Below are positions 1 to 13,106 of a stretch of DNA of 64,000 nt, one piece after another. The stretch spans positions 25,555,872 through 25,619,871 of the forward strand of contig JACDQD010000004.1 of assembly GCA_019843655.1 (NCBI GenBank), in the 5' to 3' direction. Below the pieces are notes generated by a model. The model was given only the letters and a program-made list of their open reading frames with translations. It did not search any database and was not told the origin of the DNA. The DNA comes from Lethocerus indicus. Taxonomy: Eukaryota > Arthropoda > Insecta > Hemiptera > Belostomatidae. Position 1 is the first letter of the stretch, and each line of letters opens with the position of its first letter. Position numbers and translations under genes: made by a program.

Positions 1-210
1 AAGAGGCCCCAGCCAACCACATGACGCCGACCATATTCGCCCAGGTAGTATATTAAAACCAAAACGAAATCGCGTTATGCCAGGTTAACTCGAGGGTAAA
101 CTCTTTATCAACAATACCGGGGTGTCAAAAAGGTTTCGAAAGTAGTTAGAGGGAAACTGTTTTAACCCGGCTAAAACTGTCATAAATTGTTGGTGATTTC
201 TCTCGGGCAG
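1..210 (+). other. Intron of the aminopeptidase gene (3' part)
   Basis: No coding potential is seen that continues the aminopeptidase. It ends in the pyrimidine-containing acceptor TTTCTCTCGGGCAG at 197-210, so it is the 3' end of an intron that begins left of the window. Confidence 0.75.
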
Positions 211-391
211 AAAGCCGTGGACATTCTGTGCCCGTGCGGAGTCCAAGTGGACGTGAGGGACAGGGACTGGCTGGAATCCAAGAAGATGAACACCTTCCTT
301 TCAATATCCAAAGGCTCTTGTGCGACGCCACTGCTCCTGGAGATGGGCTACTGTGCGGCACCACCGGACGAAAAGCCTGTACTTCTTACAG
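211..391 (+). CDS. Aminopeptidase exon a (WLESKKM / SISKGS region)
   Basis: Encodes the stretch just before the metal site, with DWLESKKMNTFLSISKGS matching the family pattern W(I/L)E..(K/E)M..FLS(V/I)(A/S)KGS. It starts after CAG at 208-210 in phase 0. It ends with CAG followed by GCATGT, that is, a GC rather than GT donor. The exon breaks after the first base of an alanine codon (phase 1), which matches the next exon; no GT donor nearby keeps the frame. Confidence 0.85.
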
Positions 392-3255
392 GCATGTGAT
401 TTCTAAAGCAAAATTCTATTCCAGGTTTCGCATGAACTTAAAGATCCGCCGTGTATTCTATCCTTCCGTGAAATAATATATCGATAAGAGAGTCAAAGGG
501 GTCCTTTATAGATTCTGGAAGGCGAATTACACATAAATATTTCCAATTGTTAAACTTTATAGAGTGTAAGTTCCCTGTTGGTTATTTAAACTGAATTAGC
601 CAGAAATAAAAAATTTGATAAATCCAAATCATCAGCGAAGGGAGTGACATTCGACACCGGCGGTCTGTGCACCAAGAGCTGCGAAGGTCTGATGGAGCAC
701 AGGGGCGACATGGCCGGGGCCGCTGTGGTCGTGGCCGTCATGAAATGCGTCGCCAGCATGAACCTGCCCATCAACATGAACGGTAAACATTTCACAACAA
801 AGAGATAAACTTAAATCGGAATTACTCTTAAGTAAAAATCTGGCAAGCCACAAATTTAACTTAGTAGGAAGATATATATGTATTTTTATTAACTTGGTTC
901 GACAGCACATTCAGTGCTTTAACTTTCTTCAGGGTAGCTTCTATGTTTCTTCTACCGTCCGCTATTCTCCATAATAATACCGCAGTATGAATTCGGTCGC
1001 CCGTGATATGCATTATATAAGATTCAATGATTCCAAACCTTGACACGGTATGGAATATCGGTCGTAGTTCGAAACGACTTACACTATAATTGTTGTGAAC
1101 AGCGCTGATACCACTGTGCGAGAACATGCCCGGTGGTATGGCGATCAAGCCGGGGGACGTGCTGGTCGGCATGAACGGAAAGTCGATCCGGGTGGAGGAC
1201 ACGGACAACGAGGGCCGTGTCATACTCACCGACCCGCTCTGCTACTCCGTTAACTACAAGCCGTGCTTAATCATGACTGTGGGCACTGTAACCGGTAACT
1301 GTTTGATTGATCCATTCCTTGTCGACGATGAAAGTAAGAAACAGAAATATCCCAAATTATCGTTCTTTTCCACATTTGACTTCGGAAAATGGCTCCATTC
1401 CACGATCTTCCAATTTGTTTATATGTTCTTATGTTTCTAAATTATCAAACCTATGATTGGAATACTGATATTCTTGCGATCTTATATCACCGTCGCTGAT
1501 TTTGTCTTATGAACTACATTATCAGTGCAGACAACCAACGTTCCTAAGTGTCCCACTAATATGCTGGCGAAATTATCTACTGAAAATAGCGAGAAGCCGG
1601 AACCTTGAGCTTAAGACCAAATCTGCGTGGGTACAGATCGTAAAACTGATGATATTCACCTTTATATATAAACCAACTAGGAAAGGATCTAGGGGGGCTC
1701 CTTGTTTTCCAACAACATTTTCTATCCTAGATTTAAACAACAGTGCCTTGATAAAATAATATGGCGTTTAAAAATATTATGATATATTTGTAGGAGCGAT
1801 GAAAAAATCCTTAGGATCGGCCTGTGCGGGAGTGTTTACGACGTCTGACGTGGTCTGGAGGGAAATGAACAGAGCCGGCGCTGAGACTGGCGACAGAGTG
1901 TGGAGGTTCCCGATGTGGAAATATTACCAGGATAAAGTAACAAGTACGATACAGTTTTAAGTCATGTAAAGTCTAAAATTTCAATCGCCCCATCAGAATA
2001 TCTCCTAATTAAAATTTGTCTTCGCCTAATGCAAAGGTTATATCGGAGTGGATGTCTGCAACGTTGGGAAAGGCGACGGAGGCGAGTCCTGTCTGGCAGC
2101 GGCGTTTCTAAACGTGAGTGATGTTTAACTTGAGGAATAAACCTTCCTCCTTCTCCTGTTTTCCAAAAACAGGAAGACTCTCGGACAGATTCAGGGATTA
2201 AACACCTGCTGCCCGAGGTCCTCCTCCCCCACATTATCCCGCGATCATTCCGGAAATTAGGTAGTAATAATTCGAATTATGGTCGGGGAAACCTTCGATC
2301 GTCCTTGAGTGATGTTTATTACTTGTTTGTTTTACACGGAAAGAGTACCTTTATAACACCTATGTTCCAAGTAAAACAAAGAATGACAAGAATAATTGTT
2401 ATAAGATTACAAATTCATTACATTCAATTTTCTTACGCCCCTAAATCTGAAGAGCACACTTGCTGAGGAGAAGTCTGAGATAAACGAAAAAGACTTCCAT
2501 GTAATACTAATCTAAAATCAAAAGGTAAAAGAAAAAATACATCTGCCCAATCCCACAAAACCTTGACCGTGAGGTCAAGCGTGAAGTGATTAAATCACGT
2601 CAGACGTGACTACGTGATCCCCGTGAGTCATATCCTACCTATCTTCACATCTGAAACTTATAATCCCGCCATATCGCTCGTCGCTCTTCTACATCTTCTG
2701 GATATCGACGGAACTTAAAATAGACCAAATAGCGTTTCACAAATATTACTTTAAGTCGTATGTTGATAGCGTTCTTGCGTTACGGGACCAATGTCCAAAA
2801 ATCAACCTTTGGAGTGATTCACAATTGAATGAGCGTAGACTTGCGATTATGTTGTAAGCGGGCAAACAATACACGAGATAATCATCCAGGATAATACCGG
2901 ACTTTCACAACTCGTTTTCACATTCCGGTCCGTTTCTGAAAATATTCAGCGCGAACTGAAGCTTATACTTAGAATTTAATGATAAGAGAGACTCTTTACT
3001 GATCACGCCGAAAACTGGAAGAGATTATAACGCTGCTACTATTTATAATGTTGGCGCCAAATGTGATTTCGACAGGAGTTCGTGCCCCAGGGCATAGACT
3101 TCTGCCATCTGGACATAACCGGGGTGGGCATGAACGCCGCCGGGATCGGCTACCCTTATCTGCGGAAGGATGTGATGACGGGACGGCCGACGAGGACTCT
3201 CATTCAGTTCTTCTATCAGATGGTCTGCCCACACGAGAAAGGGGACGAGTGCTGA
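211..3255 (+). CDS. M17 leucyl aminopeptidase (cytosol aminopeptidase family), 3' six exons, 5'-partial
   Basis: Joined exons 211-391, 636-782, 1103-1294, 1794-1943, 2037-2113 and 3076-3255 give 927 bases, 308 residues plus TGA. M17 enzymes are hexameric di-zinc exopeptidases that remove N-terminal residues, preferably leucine, usually in the cytosol; some insect copies are sperm proteins. Seen here: lysine 62 (of the partial product), FDTGG with Asp67, Lys74, RGDMAGAA with Asp85, and the signature DTDNEGR with Asp144, Glu146, Arg148. Spacings equal those of bovine Lys250, Asp255, Lys262, Asp273, Asp332, Glu334 and Arg336, so all metal ligands and both catalytic residues are kept. CENMPGG, TGDRVWR and MTGRPTRTLI further fix the family. 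The usual length is about 500 residues, so the N-terminal domain and start lie left of the window. Whether it is the general enzyme or a sperm-type paralogue cannot be told. Confidence 0.93.
636..782 (+). CDS. Aminopeptidase exon b (KGVTFDTGG metal-site exon)
   Basis: Carries Lys62, Asp67, Lys74 and Asp85 of the partial product, the first metal and catalytic cluster of M17 enzymes. The acceptor is ATCATCAG at 628-635 and the donor GTAAAC at 783, phase 1 on both sides. Confidence 0.92.
1103..1294 (+). CDS. Aminopeptidase exon c (NTDAEGR-type signature)
   Basis: Encodes LIPLCENMPGG, KPGDVL and the M17 signature, here DTDNEGRVIL, where the usual N and A are replaced by D and N but the Asp, Glu and Arg that bind metal and substrate are kept. 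The acceptor is TTGTGAACAG and the donor GTAACT at 1295, phase 1. Confidence 0.93.
1794..1943 (+). CDS. Aminopeptidase exon d (TGDRVWRFP region)
   Basis: Encodes GAMKKSLGSACAGVFT and TGDRVWRFPMW, both standard M17 landmarks. The acceptor is ATATTTGTAG and the donor is GTACGA at 1944. The split codon with the next exon reads serine, giving KVTSYIGVDV. Confidence 0.9.
2037..2113 (+). CDS. Aminopeptidase exon e (GKGDGGESCLAAAFL)
   Basis: A 77-base exon encoding VDVCNVGKGDGGESCLAAAF, equivalent to the bovine stretch ending in AGACTAAAFL. The acceptor is AATGCAAAG and the donor is the strong GTGAGT at 2114, phase 0. Confidence 0.88.
2114..3075 (+). other. Last intron of the aminopeptidase gene (962 bp)
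   Basis: GTGAGT donor and TTTCGACAG acceptor. The interior is AT-rich with no recognised element. It contains the palindrome-like run of CGTCAGACGTGACTACGTGA near 2598-2618, whose function is unknown. Confidence 0.8.
3076..3255 (+). CDS. Aminopeptidase terminal coding exon (HLDITGV, MTGRPTRTLI)
   Basis: Begins EFVPQGIDFCHLDITGVG after CAG and carries PYLRKDVMTGRPTRTLIQFF, the conserved C-terminal end of M17 enzymes. It stops at TGA 3253-3255, about ten residues past the usual family end, with the short tail CPHEKGDEC. Confidence 0.92.
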   Translation, partial: EFVPQGIDFCHLDITGVGMNAAGIGYPYLRKDVMTGRPTRTLIQFFYQMVCPHEKGDEC

Positions 3256-3430
3256 GGGAGTACGCGTCTCTACCCGTCGACTGAGGGCGTTCGACAACAC
3301 CGCACGGAAACACACGGTACAAGATAAATGTTTGTATTTCGAAATTTCATGTGACCGTTAGCTAATTTAAAAATTTGTCCGGTGTTTATTGTTATGTCCT
3401 TTTAGATTATAAATAAAAGACTCGAATGAA
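3256..3430 (+). terminator. Aminopeptidase 3' UTR and poly(A) signal
   Basis: The stop codon is followed by about 155 bases and then a canonical AATAAA at 3412-3417, the most likely cleavage signal. The cleavage site itself is not determined. Confidence 0.6.
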
Positions 3431-6257
3431 ATTGAGGGATATTTAATAAACAAGTCTAAATATCATCGTTACTTTCGCGATCTTCTTCGGTACCTCTGTG
3501 AGGGCATCCAACGCATGTCGGTTGCCAATAGAGTTACAGTAATGAGGCGGCGGCGGGCCCCCAAACGTGTGTCAAGCTAAATATAAACCTCAGTTGCGAA
3601 ATAGCGCATGAATTTTTGAACACACATTTCATCCAACGAATGCGTACATTAGCAAAAGAGTTCCCCCGGATATGGGCATGGTTTCACAATGTAAAACTAA
3701 AAGTCACATTACTCAATACCAGATAATTCAAAAATGACAGACAACAAACTCTTCTTTTAAAAAAATGAAAACATCAAACCGATATTTTAGTTGGGATTGA
3801 CTGCGTTACATAAAACTAATTCTAAGCGCGTCCAGTTCATACGACCTATTTCCAACAGTACATACTTAAATAAATTCCACACAAAACTCGAGGCCTCCTC
3901 AAGTTGATTATTTCACAGCACGAGAATCCATTTTTGCCCAATACAGATCTCCTTGAACTTCACCAACCGCGAACAATTTATGCGGCAATATAGGTTACAA
4001 ATAATACATTATTGTATACACGCCAATGAGACAGACAATTATTTCATTTGGATGATATGCAATATTGTATTTTCGATCGTAAATACCAACAAGTTTTTAA
4101 AATACATTCGTTTCTTAGGCAAAAATGCCATACCGAATGTAACAAACACGCCTCAAAATGACCCAGAAATAGGGAATCTCGAGGATTAAGTCCGACCTGA
4201 AAATACTATTGCAGAAGGGTTTCACTGTTAAACGAGTTACCGGACTTTGGGTAACAATTCTGGAAACGACTTGGCTGGATTTTCAACATAAAAATGCATA
4301 GGAAACATTGTAATGGGTAATTTTTAATTACGTTTGTTACAAGAAAGTATTGGACATCACTGAATAACAGGGCATAGTAAGATAAATAAAAAGAAACGAA
4401 GTTCTGAATTAATCTAAAAAGCAGAGGTGAAGATGAAAGTGTGAGAAGAAAAGAGAGAAAGCAGGAACACGGTGGGTATTACTGTTGTAACAATGAAATG
4501 GAAAATGTAACACCCGCTATATTCCTGTTTCCCTTTGTATATTTTCTCCCGGTCTACACCGGAGGGGAATCTCACCATTGCCAATTGTATTTCTGTGGTA
4601 AATATAGGCGACCCTGGCCTTGTAGACGAACTTAGTGCAATTTGAAATCGAGTCGTTAAGGATCAAGCGTAAAATTGTCCTTTTCTAAAGTTTGGAAACC
4701 GCGAAATTAATTACGTCAAATGAATATATAATTAATATACGAGTGTTATTAATTATAATTGTCAATTCATTCGAAATATAAGAACATATAAGGGAAGCGG
4801 GGGGATATATTAAGACAAGTTAGACTGTCCTATTCTAATAATGAGGTGTACACAACAGTCTACTCCAATTAATTCCTCATTAGTTTATAATATATCTTTC
4901 GACAATTATTATTGTCACATACCACACATTAAATTGGTAATAATACGTTATTACTATAACTTTAATACAATGTTACTAAGATGTTAACAAAGCTTAGATT
5001 GAATTCGGCCGAATTATACTCTCATACACATATACTGAATATCTTGTGTAATGTAGGCACATTTTAATTAGTAAACCGCACTTTTTCACAAAATGTTTGT
5101 CCAACACTCTATTTAATCGGCAATGAGAATCTTGTCACACATGGTCTGATGGCATAAACTTCTCCGAATTGAGAAGAAACCTAGATGTTAACTGTTAAGT
5201 AGTTATCATTGTCACTTAATATGACGCTTGTTTAAACCAAGGATAGATCGGGAAATTTTACTTTAAAACTACATTTATTAAATCGATATAAACAATTTAA
5301 ATTGGTAAATGAATTTTATTATGTTGGGGTCGCGTTCGAGCATATGATCGGATAAAGAAATTGTAACATACGGTACCGGTTGTATTGTTGTCGAACACGT
5401 CTTGTTAAACATCCTGTAGTGGTGTCTGCACTCCGAACATGACAGACAGACAGACGGGGACAGGAGTAGGGAATGACAACCGGCGATGTAGTCGCGAGTT
5501 AAATTCAAATAGGAGAGTCAGGAACTGGAGAAGGGGGTCGCTCATAACGCCCGCGCTTCAACAATTAACAAAGCCGGGTCAATGTCGCCGCACGCTGAAT
5601 TCCACAGCTGAAATGTACGCAATCTAGGACGGCTTACCGAGAAAAACTCTAACTCGAAAGCGTTTACACTCCATTAAATTGAAATAAAAGACTGACAAAC
5701 GACATCAACTTGTTTCTCACGGTAATGCGTCTATGGAGGCTTCCGATAAATTGACGATCGCAGTAATACATCAATTGACTATTAATGGTAAAGAAAACAA
5801 TCAATTCATCAATCAACTAAAAATCAATTTAAAAAGGGTTGAGAAACTGAATCATCGCGAAACTGAATACCTAGTAAAAATAATACAGATAAAATAATAC
5901 CAAACTTCAATTAATTAAATTACCTCACATGATTAGCACAATAGGCCAGTCTAGTTTTTCCCCGCATGTCTTCAACCTTGATTATAAATAATGAAAGCTG
6001 GAAAATTTAAATTGTAATCTGTTTGACTAGACGCGGGGAGATGTCGCATCGAAATAGCATCTGAATAATGCCATTTAATTAGACGCTGGGAGGACTTATA
6101 AAAGAAACGTGAGCGGTAAACCGTACCCGACCTCTTTTTATTTCATCTCCTCAGCTGGCAAGGTCACTGTCCACTGTCACTTACTTGGGTCACTGCCCGT
6201 CGCAAATGCACAGCACAATAAGGAGAAAGTCCATTTGAGTAACGAATAACTTAATCA

Positions 6258-6269
6258 CCCCCCCCCCCC
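6258..6269. repeat. poly-C tract
   Basis: An uninterrupted run of about 12 C within AT-rich sequence, a simple mononucleotide repeat. Confidence 0.85.
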
Positions 6270-8190
6270 GTACTCGCGAAATACCAATCAATTATCTCAT
6301 ACATGACTGGTTAGTGACTTTTTATTTTAGCTAACCAGGGTTGTACCAAAATGTAGAGCACAAACAAGCATTAATATGTGACCACAAAGATTAATTTCTA
6401 ATACGTACAGAAGAGATAATTACCTAGAGTATTTAATACTGAAACACCCGAGCATTATTTTAGAAACCATTATCAAGACCAGTCATTGTGTAAAGCGTGA
6501 TTGAATTATTATTGCAAACTCTAAAACCGGTCCATCCAGCAAAGCCGGGTACACCAGCTAGTTTCTAAAATAAAAGCGCATATGGGCGCTTTGCACAAGG
6601 TCGATGTTAAAGTAAAATTTGCACGCAGAATCGCCGCCTAAAAATTAATGGAGCGTTATTGAGCCTGAGGTAGTCTACAGTGTTGGTTGCGGTGCAATTG
6701 TAACCACAAATCTGAAATTCGTTAACACAGTAGTTCGATCCCGCCATGAACCCCTTCTATTTAATTCCCATATCAAAAATCCCATAACAAACATACCAAA
6801 GTTAGTCCTCGAACAAGTGGGCCTTACTGAAGAACACAAAAAATCTCGCCCTTGGACGAATAAATACTTATTTGAAAGGGATTTCGTGTTTTGTCAGAAT
6901 AATTTTCATTCCTTATTCCGTTTTATTGGCTCTTGCATTTTTAAAGTCTCCGCAAACACATTTATTCAATTTGGAATCAATGCCACCCGACCGACCGACC
7001 CACGCCAAACTGGTTTAAGATCGCCTGGGTTCGACCTATCGGCCTTATATTGTCAGAATGCGGTTTGAATAAGCTCACTTATAAATAAGTCTCGCTTATA
7101 TAAGCCTTTATTGACATTTATCGCTAGCCGTTTACAATAATAAACTGTAGAACGGAAAAAGAACCCGTCAAAGTAAAATTTAACATCAACAAGAAGACGT
7201 TTATTACGGTATAGCAAGGGATATATACCAATAATGTGTTGGAATTCTCCCAACATTCCGAAATTATTTTTCGGATTAGCCGTGTCGATTAATCATAAAT
7301 ACGGTGTATTATCATGTATAATAATCAAAAATATATAATACCTCCGATCTGAATTCCATGCATCTATGTTACGTATGAATAGGGTATACCAAAATTCCAA
7401 TGCCAACTCTATTACGCCTGCCGAAAACCAGGGGACCTGTACACGCCCAATGTATCGATCCAATACTGCTTAAATTTCTTTCGCGCTATCCTCCTAAGGA
7501 TGCTCTGGTAAAAGATGATTATAGATTCTTCAGAAATTTTTTTAATTACCCCGGATTTTCTTTAAGTTTTCATAATGCGCCAGAACGACAAATGCAACAA
7601 TACAATTTCTGATTATGTAAATTATGGATCTGATAACAAATTAACATAAAGCGCATAAAGTACTATATAAGTAAGAGAAAAAAATTATAATTCGATGTAA
7701 CCTCATTAATATTTCAATATTTATCATCCTCAATAGTAACAACGAAAGGACCAGCACGAGAAATAAATCTATATGTTTGGGGCGACAGTTCAATTCACGA
7801 CGATAGTTTATGTTGTATGTATGTAAATTTCATGTCAGACTGGAAAAATAATAAAAAGTCAAATTAAATTAAACAAACGAAACACGTTGGATAAAATACG
7901 ATCTTTTCGAATAAAGACTCCAGACAGTTCTATGGAAATAAGTTCAGGAAAATTATTATTACTGTTCAACGAGAAACACACATAAGAAATGCCCGTATGT
8001 TCGTCCGTAAGCATTAGGTACGTTCACTACTAATCTAAAGGTTGGGGGTATGCACGACTACGTTTCGCAAACTTTAGTTTGTAGCTGCAGAAAACTATTA
8101 ATCGGGCGTTTGGTGCTTTTTTTGTTTACGTTCGACCCAGCAACCGGAGATCGGGTGTAAAAAGCGATGCGTCAGTAACAGCTGTTCCGC

Positions 8191-8212
8191 GGAGGAGGAG
8201 GAGGAGGAGGAG
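8191..8212. repeat. (GGA)n microsatellite
   Basis: Seven consecutive GGA units at the start of a GC-rich island that extends to about 8400. Confidence 0.9.
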
Positions 8213-11200
8213 CACTGGGGCATGGAGCGAGTCAGCTGATATGACCAGTCCCTTCTGACAACAGCTGAGAGATTCCGATTCACAAAACATGCCTTCGGTC
8301 CCATTCATTCTCGTCAACAATAGGGCACACACACCGTATGGTCGAGTCACAGGGGTCCAGAGTGCCGGCCATGCCCCTATCGGACCCGGTAATCATGTGA
8401 GGAAAGGGGGAAACAAAGGAGTGGCTTAGACTCATTGAATATTATCATTTATTAAAAATTCAACTAGGGTAAATAGGAATCATAAACGGGGAACAGATAA
8501 AAATCGTAGTCCGAAATCACCTGGACTGAAATATAGCTTGTGAACAATAAAACAGAATAATGAGGACATAATATCCATTAAATAAGGTCAAACACCAATG
8601 TTCTTCTTTCTTACACATAGTACAATAATATAAGGTTAAGTTAAATAATTGTTTTAACTAATATTTCATGAATGTTGGGTGCTTCCTCTAATCTTAACCT
8701 TTACAGACAAGTTGGTGATAGCGAAAACCGCTACAAGCAATTTGACTTGTGTGTGAACGCTCGACAAAGTCCCGAAAATCCAATTGAAATAAGACCGCCG
8801 GCCCGTACAATAGAAACGGCATTGATGTCGAACCGAGTAGCAGCATGTTGAAGTGGCGGTGAATAACGCCGGTGTCCGATCAGGAGCTCTCTCTCTTGCT
8901 AAGCACAAAGCGATCGCCCAGAGCGCTCCAATGCGTACTTGGCCTGTGAAATAATAGGGGATAATCGGGATACCCGTCCCCGATCCGACGGGCGTCCCTT
9001 TCTAGCCCTCTCGCTAACCCGATACACTATAGCCACCTCACTTAACCTACCCTCTATTCGACGGTACCTGTGTGTTCGACTCTAGACGGAGTCGGTGTCT
9101 CTTCGGTAAATCGGACTAACGGAATAGTATCGGATACGAGACCGTCCGTAGAAGTACAAATGGCCTCGGACGTTCCTATTCAACAGGAGAAGCGCATGTT
9201 TGAACGATCGCAGTCTAATGTCAAGGAGAGTAGAGGCGGCCATGTTGGCCAATGTCGATCAGAGTTATTGAAGCAAACTACCGCTGTAACAGTGTGCTGG
9301 CTTTACATGAAAAATGTAAAACAGCGGAGAGGCCGCCCGTCGCTTTATCGAACGAACGACTTGGCACGACGAATGGCGTGACTTCGGACGCAAGGACGAT
9401 CGACTGATCGGCATTTTCCGAGTTTTAGGTATACGTTTTTTTATTATTTCTCCATAACAGAATGTGCGTTATATTCGGTGATTTAACTCAAGAAAGAATT
9501 ATGAGTTATAAAACAAAATTTCAAACTCTAATATAATCTGTTTCAATACCAAAGGACGATAATACACCCCGCATTTTACATCTAATATTTTAGTATTTTG
9601 TAGACGCAGAGGTAAAATAAATGGAATTGATTTCATTACTCCATCAATTTTTTATAACTGCAGCAGTATAAACACTCCGCAGGCGACTCGGGTAAATAAA
9701 AAAAATTAATTATCTACGTGGAATTGCCATTAACAAATGCCAGTATCGTGAAGAAATAAAATTGTCAATGAATTTTATTTCGAACGTGTTCGGATTTAAC
9801 AACAAAAACAAAATTTAGGTCCGCGGTATAAGAACGGCGACCGCATCAATTATGTTCGAAGAGACTAATGGCTGGCGGACGTTTCCCGGCCGTTTTTCTC
9901 AGCTCGTAAACAGGAACCGGACAGTAAATCAAGCGGCCACGTGCGCCTGTGAAAGCCGGACCGCAGGGATTGTTACCCGTCGACAATCCGTTCAGAGAGA
10001 AACACTGTAATACAGTAAGTACACGGCGTCGCGTTTCGGCCTTCGACGACGAGGACGACGCTCTAAGCCTCTTTGCATAAGCCCCTCCAGGCCGCCGCAT
10101 AAGAGAGGCCTTCGGTTACAATCGATAGGCGGTGGGCTCAAAGACAAACAAAACCATCTTACGACCCCTCAACGCCTTGTCAACGGATAAAATTCACCGT
10201 CGGAGCAATGACAATACATATGTCATCATGAATTATTTAACTTGAAAAATATCTCGGAACACTGAAATAAACACGGGAGGAAATAAATTTCAAAGTTTGG
10301 TATTTCAATATTTCAATGTATAATACGAGACACGTAAATCACAAACTGCAGAATGCATTAAAACGAAAAACCTAATGTAACTGATAATAAATTCCAAAAG
10401 ATACACTAGATATTAGTTTTGAACAAATATTCCACCAACAAATATATTTTTACTACATATAATATACGTAGCGAAGAATCACATTTTAAATAGCGTCGTA
10501 GGAATTTAGCCTAGTAACCCCACCAAACAGACTCCATTCACTCATAAAGCGCTGGCATCCCGGTCATTTCTTTCTTCATAGCCCGCCCCGCCGCCCCTGT
10601 TTTTAGCCTTTCCTGTGCCCGTTCAGCAGCTTTGTAAATCCTTCGAGATAAAAACCTCCGTCCGTTAATTGCGGCCCAAAAAACCGGTCTTAAGACTCCG
10701 GGGGAGCAATTCCCTTCCGGAACCGAGGGCTGGAACTCGCTGGGATGGGGGAGGTAGCCGCGGAGGCTAAATGCCCATTTCCCCATTGTTCCGCCAGAAT
10801 GGTCTCCAGGCGTTAAATACAGACAATCTCCTCTAACCCCCCTCCTGCACCCTCCATGCAATACAATGCGCCTACAGTACAATGAGTTATTTAAATTTAG
10901 AACTTTATGAAGAACGACCCGCATTTATATTCTTAAGCGTTGTACCACTCTCGGAGCTAGTATTCCGTTAAGTCTCATAGTCTTGGTCATAGATGTATAG
11001 ATAATTTTAGGATTTCTCCCATTTTTAAACCAAAATATATCCAGTTTTTACACGGGCGACAAAGATTTTATATAAACACCAAATCGGTATTGCTCTTTTA
11101 TAATTTGAAACGGGAAAGTAAAACTGGCCGACTCTAAAGTCAAAGGTTGAAATGAAATACAAAACCTCGGGTCGTGGAAAGCCTGTCTATTAAGCGCCAA

Positions 11201-13075
11201 TCTAACATTTCACAACATTTAAAACTACAACCTAGTAGCAATTATACCAATCCGAGGGGTCAAGGGTTATCGGCGTGGGCAACTAAAATCAAATTACAAA
11301 GCACGTTATTTCGCAATGAAAAAATCCGAACAAAGCAATGAGAATGTGGTATATCGTTTTAAAAATAATTAGTTCAATTATCGTTTTATCGGGACTGGGC
11401 GTTTCCAGGGAATAATGGGAAATCTAATAACCAAAAAATGAAATGAACTGAAAAAATACAGATCTGTGAGAATTATGTTGTAAATGTCTGCTCTGAACTT
11501 TTTTTAATAACACTATTATGTAGTATTACTACTGTACATATTAGCTAACTATGCATGTAGTTAACTATGTTCTGTATATATTATTTAGTCTGTATATATT
11601 ATTAGTCTTGTTAGCATTATGTATTTTACAATAAAGTTAATTATAAATAATCAAATATTACTAAATTGGTAAATAGTACTGGTGAAGTGCCCCACTACTA
11701 TAAATTAATGTTCACTATAAACAAGAACATTTTGAACGAAATAATTTAACTGAATTTTTCTAATCAACGTAAATGTTGAAACGATATGGAGTTGTCGTAC
11801 AGACAATTATGCAATAAACGGAGATACGGTTAATCTAATCAATGATAACAGCTACAATGTTTGTACTCTTAGGAATCACATCGCTTTCCTGTTAACGTCC
11901 CTTTTCATGATATCCACGTACAGTAAATTCGCTAAATACTTTTAACTAACGAAAATAAATTATTCGGTTTTCAAATCCAGTTTTGTAAAACTTAAATATG
12001 CACAATAAATTAAAAAAAAGAGACGCAATAAATTTATCGTAGATGGAATCAAAGATAACAAATTGTGTTATTATTATTATAGATCACCTACTGTTTTTGA
12101 TACTTTCATTAAGATTTAATATGGTAATAAACGTCCACTGTTCCAAACTTCCACTTGAATGAAATTTTAGAATAAATGATCCGCACAACTTTCAGTATTA
12201 TCGTGGTGTTTTCAACACAGTATGAAAGTTATAAAATGTTGGACTAGATATTATATTGACCACATGATGGTTACAGATGAATTACGACCCCGCTCGTAAA
12301 TCTTGGCTAACCGAGCCGTACTCCTCCCACCGGTTTTACGACTTAGTTTACTACACCGTTACCTCGTCAAACCTCGGTTTCGCTCGGTTGGACGGACGTT
12401 TAACAGTCATCGCGAATGGTCCATCAAATTATCACTTAGAGAACATGGCTGAACATGGCCCAGACTGAAAACAGGGTTGTGTAATTTACCCGCGTTTACG
12501 GGTAAAAATTACAATTTGTAAATTATTAATGGGACATTGTCATTTTGCGTGTCACTTCCATTGAACAAACAGTGCCTTAAAATGTTATAATCCAAAAATC
12601 TTCTATGGGAAACAAAATTAAGTTAATATAAGTTACTGCTCACGATTTTTGTTTGAGAGTTTTTCCTCGTTGTGTAGTGTATTTTCGACATCGGCGGTTG
12701 ATATAAAACACTGTATTGGGTTTTGTCAATAGGTATTGATGTGTCAATTGTTCAAAATTCCGCTCTTAGTATATTTTTCTATCGTATTAGTTAATTGGAT
12801 ACATTTCGCTACATGGCGTTATATAAATACTCAAATATTAAGAGTGTAAATAAAAATCTTCCAATTAAAATCGCGTACCCCGCTAAGGACCCGGAGAGTA
12901 GAGAAATTTTAATGACCCGAGTCCGATACGAAATTGAGAGGGCTCCCGGCCGAAAATCGTCGTATCCAGAGCGAGGCGGCTGGAAAAAAAAATTCTTACG
13001 CAAGGACACTGGAAGAGAAACGGAAGAGTGTCGCAATATGAGAGGAGCGCGAGTTCGGGAACCAGGTCAACCGTA

Positions 13076-13100
<25 letters not shown>
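13076..13100. repeat. (GA)n microsatellite
   Basis: About twelve GA units, flanked by purine-rich sequence on both sides (about 12960-13200). GA repeats of this kind are binding sites for GAGA-type factors in flies, but nothing here shows use. Confidence 0.9.

Positions 13101-13106
<6 letters not shown>

Noticed and set aside
3043..3315. Minus- and plus-strand frames overlapping the last aminopeptidase exon
   Set aside because: They are shadows of the conserved aminopeptidase reading frame, which is fixed by homology.
6666..6674. TGAGGTAGT, identical to the start of let-7
   Set aside because: The following bases do not match let-7 and no hairpin partner is seen; a nine-base match is expected by chance.
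7021..7040. GGGTTCGACC resembling a tRNA T-arm
   Set aside because: No matching anticodon or acceptor stem upstream.
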